Both the position numbers and the translations under genes were made by a program. This document shows, one piece after another, positions 23,740-35,628 of a DNA stretch of 64,000 nt. The notes under the pieces are model-generated. The model saw nothing but the letters and a program-made list of their open reading frames with translations. It was not told the DNA's origin and ran no database searches. The stretch comes from Ligula intestinalis. Taxonomy: Eukaryota; Platyhelminthes; Cestoda; Diphyllobothriidea; Diphyllobothriidae. The stretch spans positions 11,945,836-12,009,835 of the forward strand of contig JAYGXS010000001.1 of NCBI GenBank assembly GCA_036362985.1. The letters are read 5' to 3'. Within the stretch, counting starts at the first letter, position 1, and each line of letters begins with the position of its first letter.

Positions 23740-24170
23740 TCCGGCGATCAGCTGTATTAACCTAGGATGTGGCCGACAGACTTAAATGATTGTAGGTTGT
23801 TCCGCATATACATTGAAGGTGTGTGCGGCGCTACGCGCCACGGACTTCACTAATCTAACTCCAGAACTGTAAGTTCGACCACAGGAAAGTTGAAGTAGAC
23901 GATATCCCAACCACCATTAATTTTTTCGGGAACTTCAAGAAACCTGCAATTTGATAATTGGGCTTTCCTGCAATAAGGTCAATTATAATACAGATAAGGA
24001 AAAATCTGCAGATATAAATCAACAATACTTTTAAATACAGTACATTTATGTAAGCATATTTCACTGTGTGTCCTAATTTTCCGCCCTTAACAACCGTTTT
24101 CGTCGAAAGTATGCAGGATGTAGGGATTAATGAGTGGGGCTACATAAGCCGCTGTTGCCCAACCTTTTTC
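23740..24170 (-). repeat. Repeat J, copy 2
   Basis: The minus strand matches 8070-8520, with GGGATTAATGAGTGGGGCTA at its high-coordinate end and the hairpin block (GTGGCGCGTAGCGCCGCAC on the minus strand) near 23825-23845. The hairpin stem differs in sequence from copy 1 but still pairs (GGCGC/GCGCC). Confidence 0.6.
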
Positions 24171-24179
24171 AACAAAGTT

Positions 24180-24560
24180 AAATTCTGCTCAATGCGTTTT
24201 TATCAAAGCCTTCATAATAAGATATTTCTCCAAAGCATTTACTAAGGAAACGTACGTTTTTGTATATTAGTTCTTATTAAAATAGCCGTTTAGGCCATAT
24301 CGGTATACTCACCCAAAAATAAAACTGATTGCTGACAACAATAAAAGTCCGCAACAATCTTCTGAGATAAATATGCCTGAGCTCAGATAAAAAACTTTCT
24401 AAAGAAAGTTGGCTCTTTAAAAAGCGCTTTACTTGGATATTCAGCTGGCGAATATCTGCACATTTTACCTTTTTCCAAGGCAACTTCGAAGTAAAGTAGG
24501 GGATATCTACCCGTATTTTTTATTTACCCCGAAGCAACTGATGCAATTTTGGCTACAAAT
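24180..24560 (-). repeat. AT-rich repeat I, copy 3
   Basis: The minus strand carries AAGTAAAGCGCTTTTTAAAG and CAGCTGAATATCCAAGTAAA, matching CAGCTGAATATCTAATTGAA at ~7380. It adjoins repeat J, as in the 6.8-8.5 kb copy, which suggests I and J belong to one element. Confidence 0.4.
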
Positions 24561-24569
24561 GAAGAAACA

Positions 24570-27010
24570 AACTATTCTCTTTATATTGTAACGTTTTTTT
24601 AACCATATTTGATTACCTTTGCTCCCTATTGCAAGATTGGAAATGCAGCAAGGAGTGGCCGAATGCATATAAAGATTTTACGAATACTAGTAATCCTCTA
24701 TTTGTTCTCTTTCTAAATTGCACTTGGCGGAAAAAATATTGTACACAATGCATTTTGCCAAATGCGTCAATGTTAATATAGACTGTTTTTGGTGTCCATC
24801 TTCAGGTATTTGTTATTGTCCGAAATTTAGGTGTGGTAGAGCAAAATCTGATCCAAAGTGTTTAAAATGTGTGAATATTTTTAAAAAATCTGGATTTGTT
24901 TCTTGATTCTGAAGAACAATGTGACCCCTTACTTTTTCTTCCTACTGATCTTCAGTAAGTTAAAATCAGATTTGTCGTTTCTAGAAGGGATTCGTTTGAA
25001 CATTCCCTGCTTATATTAATTTTCATTTTCAGCTCAACGAATGAAACAACAGGTTTTGCTCTATTCTATTAAATAGCATAGGAAATGTCTTCGATATCTA
25101 GCATCCTCCGACTTCGTCCGAAACGTAACTGTTATTCTTCAGTATAAAAAACCATTTATTTACTTTCCTTTAGTTAAAGGCGTTCTACTCTCCTCTTAAA
25201 ATCAACAAATCAGAAAGCCAAGATCAAATAGATGCTAAACTACTCACTCATATTTCAATCACGACATTGCCTGGGTTGGATTATTTACTGTACACTGCTG
25301 GATGCTCTTTAAATTCGGAAAACCAAATCAGATTTCTTATTTGAAAACCAAAAAAACATTTTTTTCTTCGAGTTGAACAACTCGTTTAGAAATATGGTGA
25401 GCGTTTGCCCGCTAAGGTTCCACCTAAACAAAGAGATTAACTTTTCGTTTTTATTTAACACTTGCTAGCACTGGGCACTGCCCGTCACAGCTTGTCAAAA
25501 GCCCTGAAAATTTGTCGAATGCTCTTCGCATTTAAGTTGCATACTTACTTTCTATGTCGCGAAAAAAAAATTTATCGTACCATAAAAAATCGGGTGACAT
25601 GAGTGGCTTTAACCGAACTGCCCTGATAATGTACAAGTCGGTCCTGTTCTAGGCTCTAAGTCCACAGCCAATGTGGGCTGTTACACAGCAATAAAACCCT
25701 TATAGGCTCAGCGCAGTTGAAGGCTTAATTAACAACTACAAATGAAGTCTCAGCACTCAACCGCTGACTGCCAGCGCTGGACAATCGGTCATCAGTCTCA
25801 TGAAATATTGGGTGAAACACTGAAGCACATTTTCGATTAGGAAGAATCGTACCTGTCTATTATACGGATCACCACGCAAACCAACCCCACCCCCCAGGAT
25901 GCTGCAATACGAGATCGAAAATAAGAAAAACAGTAAAAAAATACATAAAACCAAAAAACGAATAGTAAATAAAAGCATTACAAAAAGTTAATAGTTAGCA
26001 ACGATCAAAACGTGCGGTAATTGAAAAGTAAAACAAACAAAACATAAATTACCTAAATTATAACTAATTTAATCAATTTCTAAATATAACGTTTATTATA
26101 AAAATAAATTTCCCTTACCACCAGTCACCTTTTTACGGAATTCTGGGGTTTTTGCTTTCTGTGGTGATCAATAAAATGGGATGGTTCCAGGATTTTTATT
26201 ATTTTTTTAATAAAAATCCTAATGCATATCAGGCAAGTCAGCATGTTGGTTTTTAAGTTCACTTTCTTTTGGTCAGCAGCTTACACCGCACTTGATAAAA
26301 TGATTACTTATATCGTTTTGATTTTTCATCGTCAAATAATTTTTTTAATGTCTAAAAAGCTTAATCTACCGTAGCATTTGTAATTAAGGTTTACAGTCCC
26401 ATGTAAGGAGAAGCATACATTCTTCTAGGCCAATAAAGAGGTAAAGCATATAATTCATAAAATTTTAAATAGGCATAGAGGACGTTATTTTACTCCATAA
26501 AGAGAATTAAGAAACGGACGTACATGCTGTAATTCAAATGGAGGAAGAAGACGCGATCTACTAGAGAAGATGAGTAAGAAGAGCTGTTCCTGCGCATGTT
26601 TTCATAAAATTTATATTATTTAATAGAAGTATTTCAAATGTGTGAAAAATTTCACACTAGAAAGTTCAGCAATTTTAATCAAATAGGATCTTTGCAGACG
26701 ACCAAAACGAAGTTCATTCAAAAGCCGGCATCCTTGAAAGACAATAATGTCATGACAGGACAGTCAATAAAACAACCTCACATATGAAGGCTTTTCAATT
26801 CGAAAACACTTTTCAGAGTTTCGGTTTACTTTGTTCGACGGGTTATAGGCTCCAAGTGAGCCTTCGCCGTTCAAGTATGGGGATTAATAAAAATATTGAA
26901 ATGTTTTTGGTTTATAATCATATGCTTTTATCATGATGTGGCACCTCTCAAACATATATCCCACAGGTTAATACGAACAAAGCACGCATAGAGTATACGA
27001 TGAAGAGGAG
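24570..27010. other. AT-rich stretch, no gene seen
   Basis: This is strongly AT-rich with only short frames. 25880-25910 is a C-rich tract. I found no convincing match to other parts of the window. Confidence 0.5.
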
Positions 27011-27016
27011 CCGACA

Positions 27017-27165
27017 ATGAAGAGGAAGACCGGGGTGGCCATTTCTGGCTTGTTAGCCGTCATCAGCCAGTCAAACCCAATCCCAGGCGTAGCGATCCCC
27101 GAGGTTCGAACTCTGGACCGTTGGTCATTGAGTCCAATACTCTACCATCGCAACGCGGGTTCGTC
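27017..27165 (-). repeat. SINE-A copy with well-kept B box
   Basis: The minus strand reads GATGGTAGAGTATTGGACTC, then CAGAGTTCGAACCTCGGG (a near-consensus B box), then a body GATGACGGCTAACAAGCCAG and AAATGGCCACCCCGGTCTTC. The head and body match 54840-54960. The head is shorter than a full tRNA on its 5' side. Confidence 0.65.
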
Positions 27166-27499
27166 GCTTTTGTCGGTTGCGATCAGCAATGCGGTAACTA
27201 TACGGGTGCTCACCGATATGGTTACGGAACATGCTCGTTCCGTAGAACCCAACCTTCCCCATATTTCCGATCACAATTGGATTCACTTTGAAATTAACAA
27301 ATTGCGTCGAAATAAAAATCTGACGCCCAAGATCGTTTATGTATGAGGGAACATGGTCTAAAACCAACGGAACTATATAGTTCCTGGCTGGCGGTAAAGC
27401 CAACATCTTCGTCAAAACAGTTCGCGGAAAGGCTTGAATCTCGCACAGCCAAAATCTAAAAATTCTCATATAGTAAGAGAAGCGGATACAGCAGAATTT

Positions 27500-28560
27500 A
27501 TTGGTACAAAACATCTGCTAGGAAGTGGTCACGTTGTTGACCTAAAAACATCTTTCCGAATACGTGTTCGGGCACGAACAAATCAGACCTTGTGCCACAT
27601 AAAAGCAGTCTATATACGACGAAGAAACCCGACCTATGTAAGAAGTTAGATTACGTAGCCTTGGTAGTCGCGTGCCTAGATTTAATCACTTCATTTTTTT
27701 TTAACTCCCTTCCTCATTTTCCTTTCTTGTGTTGAAGTTTAAAGGCAACATTAGTTCCGATTATTCGCCACGTTGAACCATGATTTGCTGGTATTTGTCG
27801 ATTTCTGTGCAAATTCAAAGTGTTTTGTACTACCCTTTATTATTTTTATCATGCAAAGATGGGTGGCAGTTTAAAAGCCGGTGTGACAAATGTTTTTACA
27901 ACTAAATCATGCTGTGTGTGTTTGGTCTTAACTCTCTTAACGTATTCGAATTGTTGTGGATCGATCCACCTCCTGTTTTACCATTTGGCCTTACTTCTTC
28001 GCAATCTTTTGAAAGTTTGGAATAGTACAAAGGTCGTGAAGACTAAAAAAAGTTGTTCAATATATGCTTCTTAATTAGATAAATTTTAGACAGACCAGGC
28101 CAAGTAGCAGTATAAATCTCACTGACAATATTTGAATGCATGGGATACCAGAGGGCAAAAGCAAGAGAAATAGATAACCCCTGACAGACGGTAAAGCCAA
28201 TGCTTTGAAGAGCCTTTGCATACATTGAGTAGCTAGGTGGAAAGACTGTTGAGGAAATGTCAAATGTAAGCGACGGAGCAGCCTATAGTCCCATCACGCT
28301 TCCAAGTTGCACATACCAAGAAGAGGGCTAGCTGTTGAGATAAAAAAGAAATTGTCTGCAAAATTAATGCGGAGACTGTATTAAAGAATACGATGATTAA
28401 AATGGAAACCGCCGTCTATGTGCGTACACAAACACCAACTGACGGCAATGAGAAGAAAAAAACTTCTTCAAAGTCGTCCTAAATATGCTATATAATGGAC
28501 ACGCCTTTTAAGGACGGGAATTTTGACGTCTGCTTACTCAAGGAATCCTGAACCAGCCAG
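27500..28560 (+). mobile_element. PLE-derived repeat (subfamily 3), copy 2
   Basis: The first 150 bp encode the C-terminal tail of a PLE endonuclease (LLGSGHVVDLKTSFRIRV, RARTNQTLCHIKAVYIRRRN), matching LLGSGHSVDTNTSISVLV and RARTNRTLRYMEASYIRREK at 44519-44758. The following ~0.9 kb aligns with the minus strand of 938-1840. It includes VYVRTQTPTDGNEKKK near 28410, the equivalent of MYTHTQRPVDGNQ in copy 1. As in copy 1, the endonuclease tail precedes the RT-linker-like part. There are multiple stops. Confidence 0.6.
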
Positions 28561-28834
28561 ACACTTCAATGACTCATGCATTGATGCGGATGTAAAGGTA
28601 GATTTCATTTACGGAATTCCATAGATAATTCAAGACAGCTACTCCAAACGGGATGATGTTTTACAGTGACTACTAGCTCCAACAAGCTTATTTATAAACC
28701 ACATCTAAAAAGTCGTTGGCCTGGGAAACTTCCGTCGAAAATCTCAGAGGGAGCATTTATCACATTCCCAGTGAACCTAGTTGGCCTAAGTTTACACTTA
28801 AACCGTGTAATATAATGAAAAGGAGCTCACTGAT

Positions 28835-28970
28835 CCGATTAAGGAACATGCTCGTCCCCCTGTGTCCTGGAGTTCAATCTAGATTACGCTGCTGGCTGAT
28901 GACTGCTGATAAGCCAAAAATGACCATTCCGGTAGCTCTTGTCTTTGTCGGCATCTCTTCATCATAAATT
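28835..28970 (+). repeat. SINE-A fragment
   Basis: GGAGTTCAATCTAGATTACG, then GGCTGATGACTGCTGATAAG, CCAAAAATGACCATTCCGGT and TCTTGTCTTTGTCGGCATCT correspond to the B-box and body of the 54840-55105 copy. The A-box part is missing. Confidence 0.5.
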
Positions 28971-29589
28971 ACATGTCGCTATACGACTGCCTGCGAAGGC
29001 TCTACAGTGAGCTCCACGATAGAACGGGACGAGCATTTTCCGTAACCAGATAAGAGGACGCCCTACCACTTATCATGAGCGTATTCTAAGATAAATATAT
29101 GCGCTGTACTTTATGCTTAAGGTACTCTATGTTTAAAGTTTGTCAAGAACACCGTGATCACAGGCCTTTAGCACGCACAGGTTTTGTTTGAAGGTGAAGA
29201 TACAAATATGACCAGAACCACCAGCCATTACTAAAATTAGTGTTGGAGAAATCATCATCACGAAATATCTCAAAAAGTTGGATTCTCTTAGTCGTTCTTA
29301 ATGTTATGCGGCGACACATAGCAGCTGACTGGCAGATGCGAAAACGTTTTGATTCCTATAACTTCGCCTATATTTGCATACTTTAAAATATTCAATGACA
29401 TGAAGGAATAATTCTCTTGATGCATATAAAATATTGCGCATGCTATTACGAAAAATTTTGTTCTTCCGACATCTTCATCCAAGAAATCAAGCAACCTTCT
29501 TTTGCGTTCTCAAATCATGCAAATAAAGGGACGACCGGATGTAGATGAGCAGTCTGGTGTCGTTTATCTAACACTATGCTGAAACTGTT

Positions 29590-29860
29590 CTCGCCAGGGC
29601 AGATCGGGCGACGACTTAGGCTGTGAATAATGGAACACAAACAGGCAGTGCGGAGAGGCGACCCACTGTCTCAGATTGCTACCCACACCCTGGATGAAGG
29701 CAACAAATTTGACGTCACGAATAGTGCGAGCGCGTTACCCATACCAGAGGTACGGGTATCTGACCCCAAATCCACTAACGGAAGTGTTGATATCCCCCCT
29801 TGCTATTACGCCTTTCGTTCGCGCGACTTGCGGCCCATTTTCCAGCCAGGGACGCTCGCC
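29590..29860 (+). pseudogene. PLE GIY-YIG endonuclease fragment (subfamily 1)
   Basis: Reading on the plus strand gives IGRRLRL, a stop, then MEHKQAVRRGDPLSQIATHT and LDEGNKFDV. After a short break comes SDPKSTNGSVDIPPCYYAF. This matches the endonuclease fragments at 4075-4385 and 43780-44235 (HKLAVRQGDAQSQVAAHTYE and similar). The RT is absent and there are internal stops, so it is a 5'-truncated dead copy. Confidence 0.7.
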
Positions 29861-30149
29861 GTGACGGCTCTGGTTTTGACTTAACTTTACCACGATAGAA
29901 ACACCCACCCCCCCCCGCCATGACTCCACGCCCTTTCTCTCGCAGCTGAATTACAAAAGCACTTCAACTCTTGCTACACACCCATTGTCTCTGGAGATGG
30001 CCTCTCGTACGAAGCCGAAAGTCCAGAAAAATAAATGTTATGTCCCAGTGCTCGTGCCTTCATCCTCTTTCCCCAATGATTCATGCTTGTCTGTTACTCA
30101 GAAGCACAAATTTCAAAAATTAAAATCAAGCCAAAAACCAAAACGTTGA

Positions 30150-30990
30150 CGTAGCAGAAGCAGAAGCACCAGCTTCTTGAGCTAAAAGGGAGTTTTTCGG
30201 CTGAAAAGTACAAAACATATAAAATGGCGGCCAAGCCCACAGCCAGTTTGGAAAACTGAATTACACTGTCCAGATTTGCTTTAGAGTCCAGAAAACAGAA
30301 ATCGCGGTAAGCAAGGGTGTGCGGCAAACTGAGCAGACGTGGCAATTCCAGTAGTGGCTTTGAAAAAGACAAACAAAACCCAGTCTGTCTGATATGTAGA
30401 TAAGGATCCTGGCTCGCGGCTTCAACCTTCGGCAGAAACTTGGGCTAAAAATAGAATTGCCTCACTGCTCACGAGGAAGGAGATATGGTGCTTTTTCGAC
30501 TGACTGGTAACTTAACCGCTGAGGCAAATCCCATGACGTCCACTCGAGCTCGGCCGTTTGGTTCCGGACAAGCAGGAGAACAATTTCGGAGATGTCGCAA
30601 CCCGCTGATGTTTATGTTCTCTCAGAGGACATGCACCTGAACAGACTGAAAATCTCATTTCGATCGCAAACTGTTTTTAACGATTCTTAACATCGCTGAC
30701 ATGCGTTTTCAAGTAAAAAAATCTTTTCTAATGCAAGCCAGAAAAGTAGTTTCGCGGTAGCTTCACAAGTACCTTTGATTTAGTATATATAACACCTGGA
30801 TTTCTGTCTATCTATGCGAGTTTGCAGGTGTGTCTTTTTAGAGGCCTCAGTCTGTAGGTAGAATCAGGTCGCGCCACTTGCCTTGCGCAGACGCTAAATG
30901 CACCTGGCGACCCTTAACTGGTACCAAAATCTTATTTGTGGCTCTTCGAAGCTAGAATTGTCCTAGCGACCGCAGCTCGCTAACCACCCG
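30150..30990 (+). repeat. Repeat C, copy 1 (~830 bp)
   Basis: This aligns in the same orientation with 31540-32360 over its whole length. Shared blocks are GCAGAAGCA...GCTTCTTGA, ACTGAGCAGAC, CCAGTAGTGGCT, GATAAGGA(T/C)CCTGGCTCGCGGCTTCA, GAAAATCTCATTTC, CACAAGTACCTTTGATTT and CCACTTGCCTTG. There is no coding potential in common and the class is unknown. It has no obvious terminal inverted repeat. Confidence 0.7.
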
Positions 30991-31539
30991 ACTGGTGTGT
31001 AGTTACCTCGTATTTTTAAGCCATGTTTTCCTCGCACTCGTCTGGGGCATGTCCCGCATGTCTGGCTCTCGTGTCTACCAGGGCGTGCGCGCCAAACTGT
31101 GTCAAAGCTCCAGTCAAGGTCACGGACGTGTTAGGGCCTTCCGACCAAACACTTCTCAAGGCCATTTCATAAAGGACCTTTATGTGTGGTGACTGCTTAC
31201 GCTCAGACATTCCCAGAGCCGGAGACTTTATGGTCGGTTGCAGACATCCGGACTCGGCGACTATACCCACCGGAATGCGACTCTGGACTCCGGCCCGCTC
31301 ATGGCTGGACTGCACTCGTCTGGGAATCACTTACCTAGTTCTCCCATTCTACTCCTTCTACGCTTAAGTAAATTATCCATAACACTCTGGGCTTCCATGC
31401 TTCATTTTTCTACTAGCTTATAACCGTTGGGATATGTTCATCTTCTATCATCCGCCCGGACTACTTCGTATCCCACAGGTTTACTAACCCAGATGGTGCT
31501 ACCCAGTGCTGTTTTTTGTCTCCCCAACCGGCAATTCAA

Positions 31540-32360
31540 CAGAAGCAGAAGCAACGAGCTTCTTGAACCAAAAAGGAGTTGTTCAGGCTGAAAAGTCAAA
31601 ACATCTGATATGGTAACCAGGCAATCCAATTTGTAGGAATTTACCTGTTCTAAATGAGCTACCGCAACAGATGTTGCGGTAGGCAAAGCTGCGCGTCACA
31701 CTGAGCAGACAGGGCACTGCCAGTAGTGGCTGCGAAAAAGATGAACAAAGCTCTGTCTGCCTGATATGCAGATAAGGACCCTGGCTCGCGGCTTCAGCCT
31801 ACAGCAGTAACTTGAGCCAAAATTAGACTCGCCTCACTGCTCCGGAGGAAGGAGATATTGCGCTTTTTTGAATGACTGGAAACTTAGCTGCCGAGGCAAA
31901 TTACATGACATCCATTTGAGATCGGCCGTACGGTTCCGGAAAGGCAGAAGAACAATATCGGACTCCACTGCTTTGTGTAATCTATGATAATACACGCATC
32001 TAGGCAGACGGAAAATCTCATTTCAACCACACGCTGTAGGTAAATCCATACCTGCCTCTAAAGCGAGCTGGCATGTTTTTTTTTTTAAATAGACTGAAGC
32101 ATTCTAATGCCAGTAAGAAAGTTAATTTAATGGTAGCCTCACAAGTACCTTTGATTTGGTTCATATAAACCCCGGATTTCTGCCTGTTTGTGAGAACATT
32201 TGAAGTGCAGGTGTGTCTATTTGGAAGCCCCAGTCTGCAGGTGGCATTAGGTCGTGCCACTTGCCTTGTGCATGTTGGTGAGTGCACCTGGCAGCCCTTA
32301 ACTAGCACCAGTGATTCATAGAAGCAAGGCTGGGCCTAACGGCCACCGTTAGTTAACCAC
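31540..32360 (+). repeat. Repeat C, copy 2
   Basis: Second copy of the ~830 bp unit at 30150-30990, about 1.39 kb downstream in direct orientation. The copies are diverged (I judge roughly three quarters identical), so the duplication or the two insertions are old. Both end near TAACCACC. Confidence 0.7.
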
Positions 32361-32369
32361 CTTGACCGG

Positions 32370-33410
32370 AGGGCTAAACCAGATGATGATATCCCGCATT
32401 GTATGTGTTCCCACAACCGGGACTTCCTCTCCCTTTCCCATGCCCTCCCTCCCCGTCCACATGTTAAAGTTATACAAAGAGGATGACATACAAACCCGTA
32501 GGCGGTCCAGGCTAAGCCAGGTCGTTCTTCCAGTAAAAACAAAACCATGGCTCATAGTAGAGTTCGGTAGTTTTCTGGGATTTCTGAGCAGTCCCATTGA
32601 GTGACAGCCTGGAATATTGCCTCGCAGAGGAAGGGGTTGGAAAAGATGCTCTGAAAAAATTTCGAGGTCACTTCTTCTGCATGACAACCACGGCTGGTAG
32701 ATGCACCACTAGAGGCTGAAACAAGCTAGATAATTATGGGAACGTGCGTCTCATTTCCCCTGTCGTACCCCCTGAGTTTTTAGGGTGCGTCTGCCTACTT
32801 TATCCATCCGGAATGCTAGTTTCGAATCCCAGGAGCAACCGGTCTGAACGGTACTAGTGACTGGAGAACTAGTGTGCTGCTAGCTGACGGTGCTGTTCTC
32901 AGCGAGATCCAATTCTCTGAATAGAGTCTGCTGGAGAGGGTGGGTGAAGACTAAATCTTCTTCTGGAGCGGTCATCCAAAGGCAGAGCGACGCGACGATG
33001 GTATCGCCTTTGCCTCCTTCCCTGGATATACAATGCCCTTACAAATTTAAATATATTTCATAGATAACCATAAAAGTATTCTTTCTTGCACTCATGTGGT
33101 AGCAAATGACGTCTTTGTCAATTACTATGCTTGAAGCAAGTTAACTTTCCGGTGCTAAAAGTTTCTAGTTATGAAATTCTTCAGAGCATCTTTTCTTTAA
33201 ATTTATCAATCCTTCTTATGGAGTATACTATATGGCCCACCTTCATTGCCCACCTTTCACGTGTCCTATATCAATTCTCCCTACATGGAAAAATGTACAG
33301 TTTGTAGTTTGGAAACCCTGAATGCCTGGCAACGGTGGAATGGCTCAAATCTGGTTAAGGAGTTAGAAAGCGAAATCCCGAAGTCTTAAGCCTGTCCCGG
33401 GTGAATGGCT
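32370..33410. other. No gene seen
   Basis: Short compositional frames on both strands around 32350-32690. At 33040-33150 the sequence resembles part of repeat F (AAATTTAAATATATTTCATAGA). Confidence 0.4.
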
Positions 33411-33414
33411 GACC

Positions 33415-34275
33415 GAGCAGACTAGCTCATAATTTTTGTGGCCATACCTCAGAGACGGCAAGTTCGTTCAGAACGGCCGTATGATGAATGGCGTCTCCTT
33501 CTTGTCGGTGACCCGGCACTGCACGACGCGTCACCCCGTCGGTGAGGCGGTGAAGCTAGCAGCCTGAGGAAAGTCTGGCAGACACGAAAAACCAACAGTT
33601 TTGCGTTTTTGGGAGATATTTCCTCTGGGTTGGAGTTATGGTCGGTTGCAGAGGCTAGTGGACGAAAAGCGGATGTTTTTTTTTGTAAATAAGGACTAGG
33701 GGTCACGACATCGGGAGTAGTCATGTGCAAAGGAAAGTGATTCGGCAAAAATCTTCAAGTAACGATATCTGGCTGTAGTAAAAAAAGGATACTAGGTGGA
33801 AAAAATTGGCAGGGCAGAAGACCGGTCGAGGTCTACGACGTGTGAGTTGTTTTCGTCTTCCTGGGGACTCGAGTTAAAATACTTTTGAAAAAAAATGCCC
33901 ATGAAAAGGTTATTTGGAGTGGCACCACATCATCGCGGGTCAAGACTCTCTGTCAGCCTAAAAGCCTGTCGGAAGAACATTATGCTACCGCAAAAAAAGA
34001 AAAAAATACTTGAAAGGCCGGGGGATGCGGTTTTTGGGGAATCGAGACATAGACAGTCTACTGTTTGGAAGTCAAAGACCGAATAGGTCAGGATGAACAG
34101 TTTGTCTTCGTCTATCGTGACCCGTGCCCGATATGTTTTGCAGTGGCAGGGACGGTCAGTTGGCGATCGACATCTGAACACTCGCGGCAGGCTGTTCTCG
34201 TATTCTATGGACTGAAGCCAACAAGTATAAGGGTTCCGTTTATCGGCATAGCGACCTGCCACTGACGTACGCCAC
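33415..34275 (-). repeat. Repeat E, copy 2
   Basis: Inverse counterpart of 20255-21165 (see that entry for shared blocks). On this strand it contains GGGTCACGATAGACGAAG and CGTCGTGCAGTGCCGGGTCA. The 115- and 99-codon frames here are not shared with copy 1. Confidence 0.65.
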
Positions 34276-34499
34276 AATGCGAACCAGCTTCAGGATTGTA
34301 ACACTATCCACTTGTGTGTTTTAAAAATTCGCAATGCTCATATTCTTGTCGTATATGTGTGCGCTTGACAAAAATTACAAGCTCGTCTAGGCGAAGCACA
34401 TACTCCACATACTTTCACGTTGCCGGTCGTGGCTTTAAGCCCGCCATGGCAATTTCCAGCGCATCAAATATATTAATAATACAGCTGTATCCAGCTGCG

Positions 34500-35628
34500 C
34501 ATCTGGTCTTGCTGACCGTTTCTTACCTTTCCCAACAATCCTTCAAGCATTCCAACGTGGTATTCAACCAACCGTCTACGTCTGCCACATAATTTCCAGA
34601 TTTCTATTTCGTCCCAGACTGACACCAGCAGAAAGGTATCTTTAAGCGAGAGATACATTGGCTATTACTTTGAACATAGTAAATTCCACCGAATGATTAC
34701 TCCTGCTGGTCCTTGGTGTAGGAGAACCAATACGAACGGATAGGCCCATGCATTAGCCTCCTAGATTCGAACGAGTCAAATGCATGTTATTAGGGAATGC
34801 GCTGATCTGCCTGGGGAATATTCCCAAATGGATTTTGCAATTCTTTTCCCTCGTCAATGCAGTGATCAAGTTTTCTATCCTCTCGACCAGTTCGTAATGA
34901 GACTAAACTTAGTGGTTAGTGTTTAAGACGTGCAACCCAAGATTACGGCTGCTGGAGGTGCAATCATAGAAACGCACACGGTGGGCCAGGCTGAATACGG
35001 TTTCGGTCGAGAGCACCCACAACTTGTTAGGAGTCCACCTAACCGACTGCCAGCACAACATCGCAGGCTGTTATGATGAATAGCTCCTGTAGCCGAAAGA
35101 CAACAACAAATTCCCTGTTCTGTACACAACAAAGCCCTCATTCGGGTAGCTTACACTTCTACGCCCTTTTTGTTGTGTTGTTCATTGGGAATTCAAACGG
35201 AGCATAATCAGGCCGTGACATCTCAACTTGCAACCGTTAAAACACAACTCCGGCCGTTTTTTGGAGCCAAGCAGGCTCCTTAAAGCATCAAGCCACAGGC
35301 GTTTAAGAAGCCCCCTAGAGGTGCACAACTCTACCAGGTATGAAAAACAGTCCAAATTTTACAGGTCCTAGAAGTATATTCGTCTGTGCCGGAGTGTGGT
35401 CGTTTTTTTTCCTCCGAAATCTGCCTAAATTACAGAGGGCTGTGGAAAAGGCAAAACATTTCAGTATCGCGAAATTTTTGACTAGGTAGGACTAATTTAA
35501 CAGCCAGATAGATAGGGCGGGGGAGAAAGCGCTGGTGCATGGGAAGTATTCAGCAAAAATGTCTGTCAAACAGCTGGTCGGACATTTCGCAAGTTGAGAA
35601 ACTTGCCTCGTTGACAGTTCCTTCCCCT
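34500..35628 (+). repeat. Repeat D, tandem copy 1
   Basis: This aligns with the following unit (35629-36848 plus 37349-37690). Shared blocks are TCAA(G/A)CATTCCA(A/G)CGTG, TAGTCCTTGG(T/C)GTAG, ATAGGCCCATGCATT, CTTAA(G)ACGTG, GCCAGATAGATAGG and GTCAAACA(G/T)CTGGTC. No coding domain is seen. Confidence 0.6.

Noticed and set aside
28890..28910. Hammerhead core CTGATGACTG
   Set aside because: It belongs to the SINE-A body, with no GAAA box and no helices.
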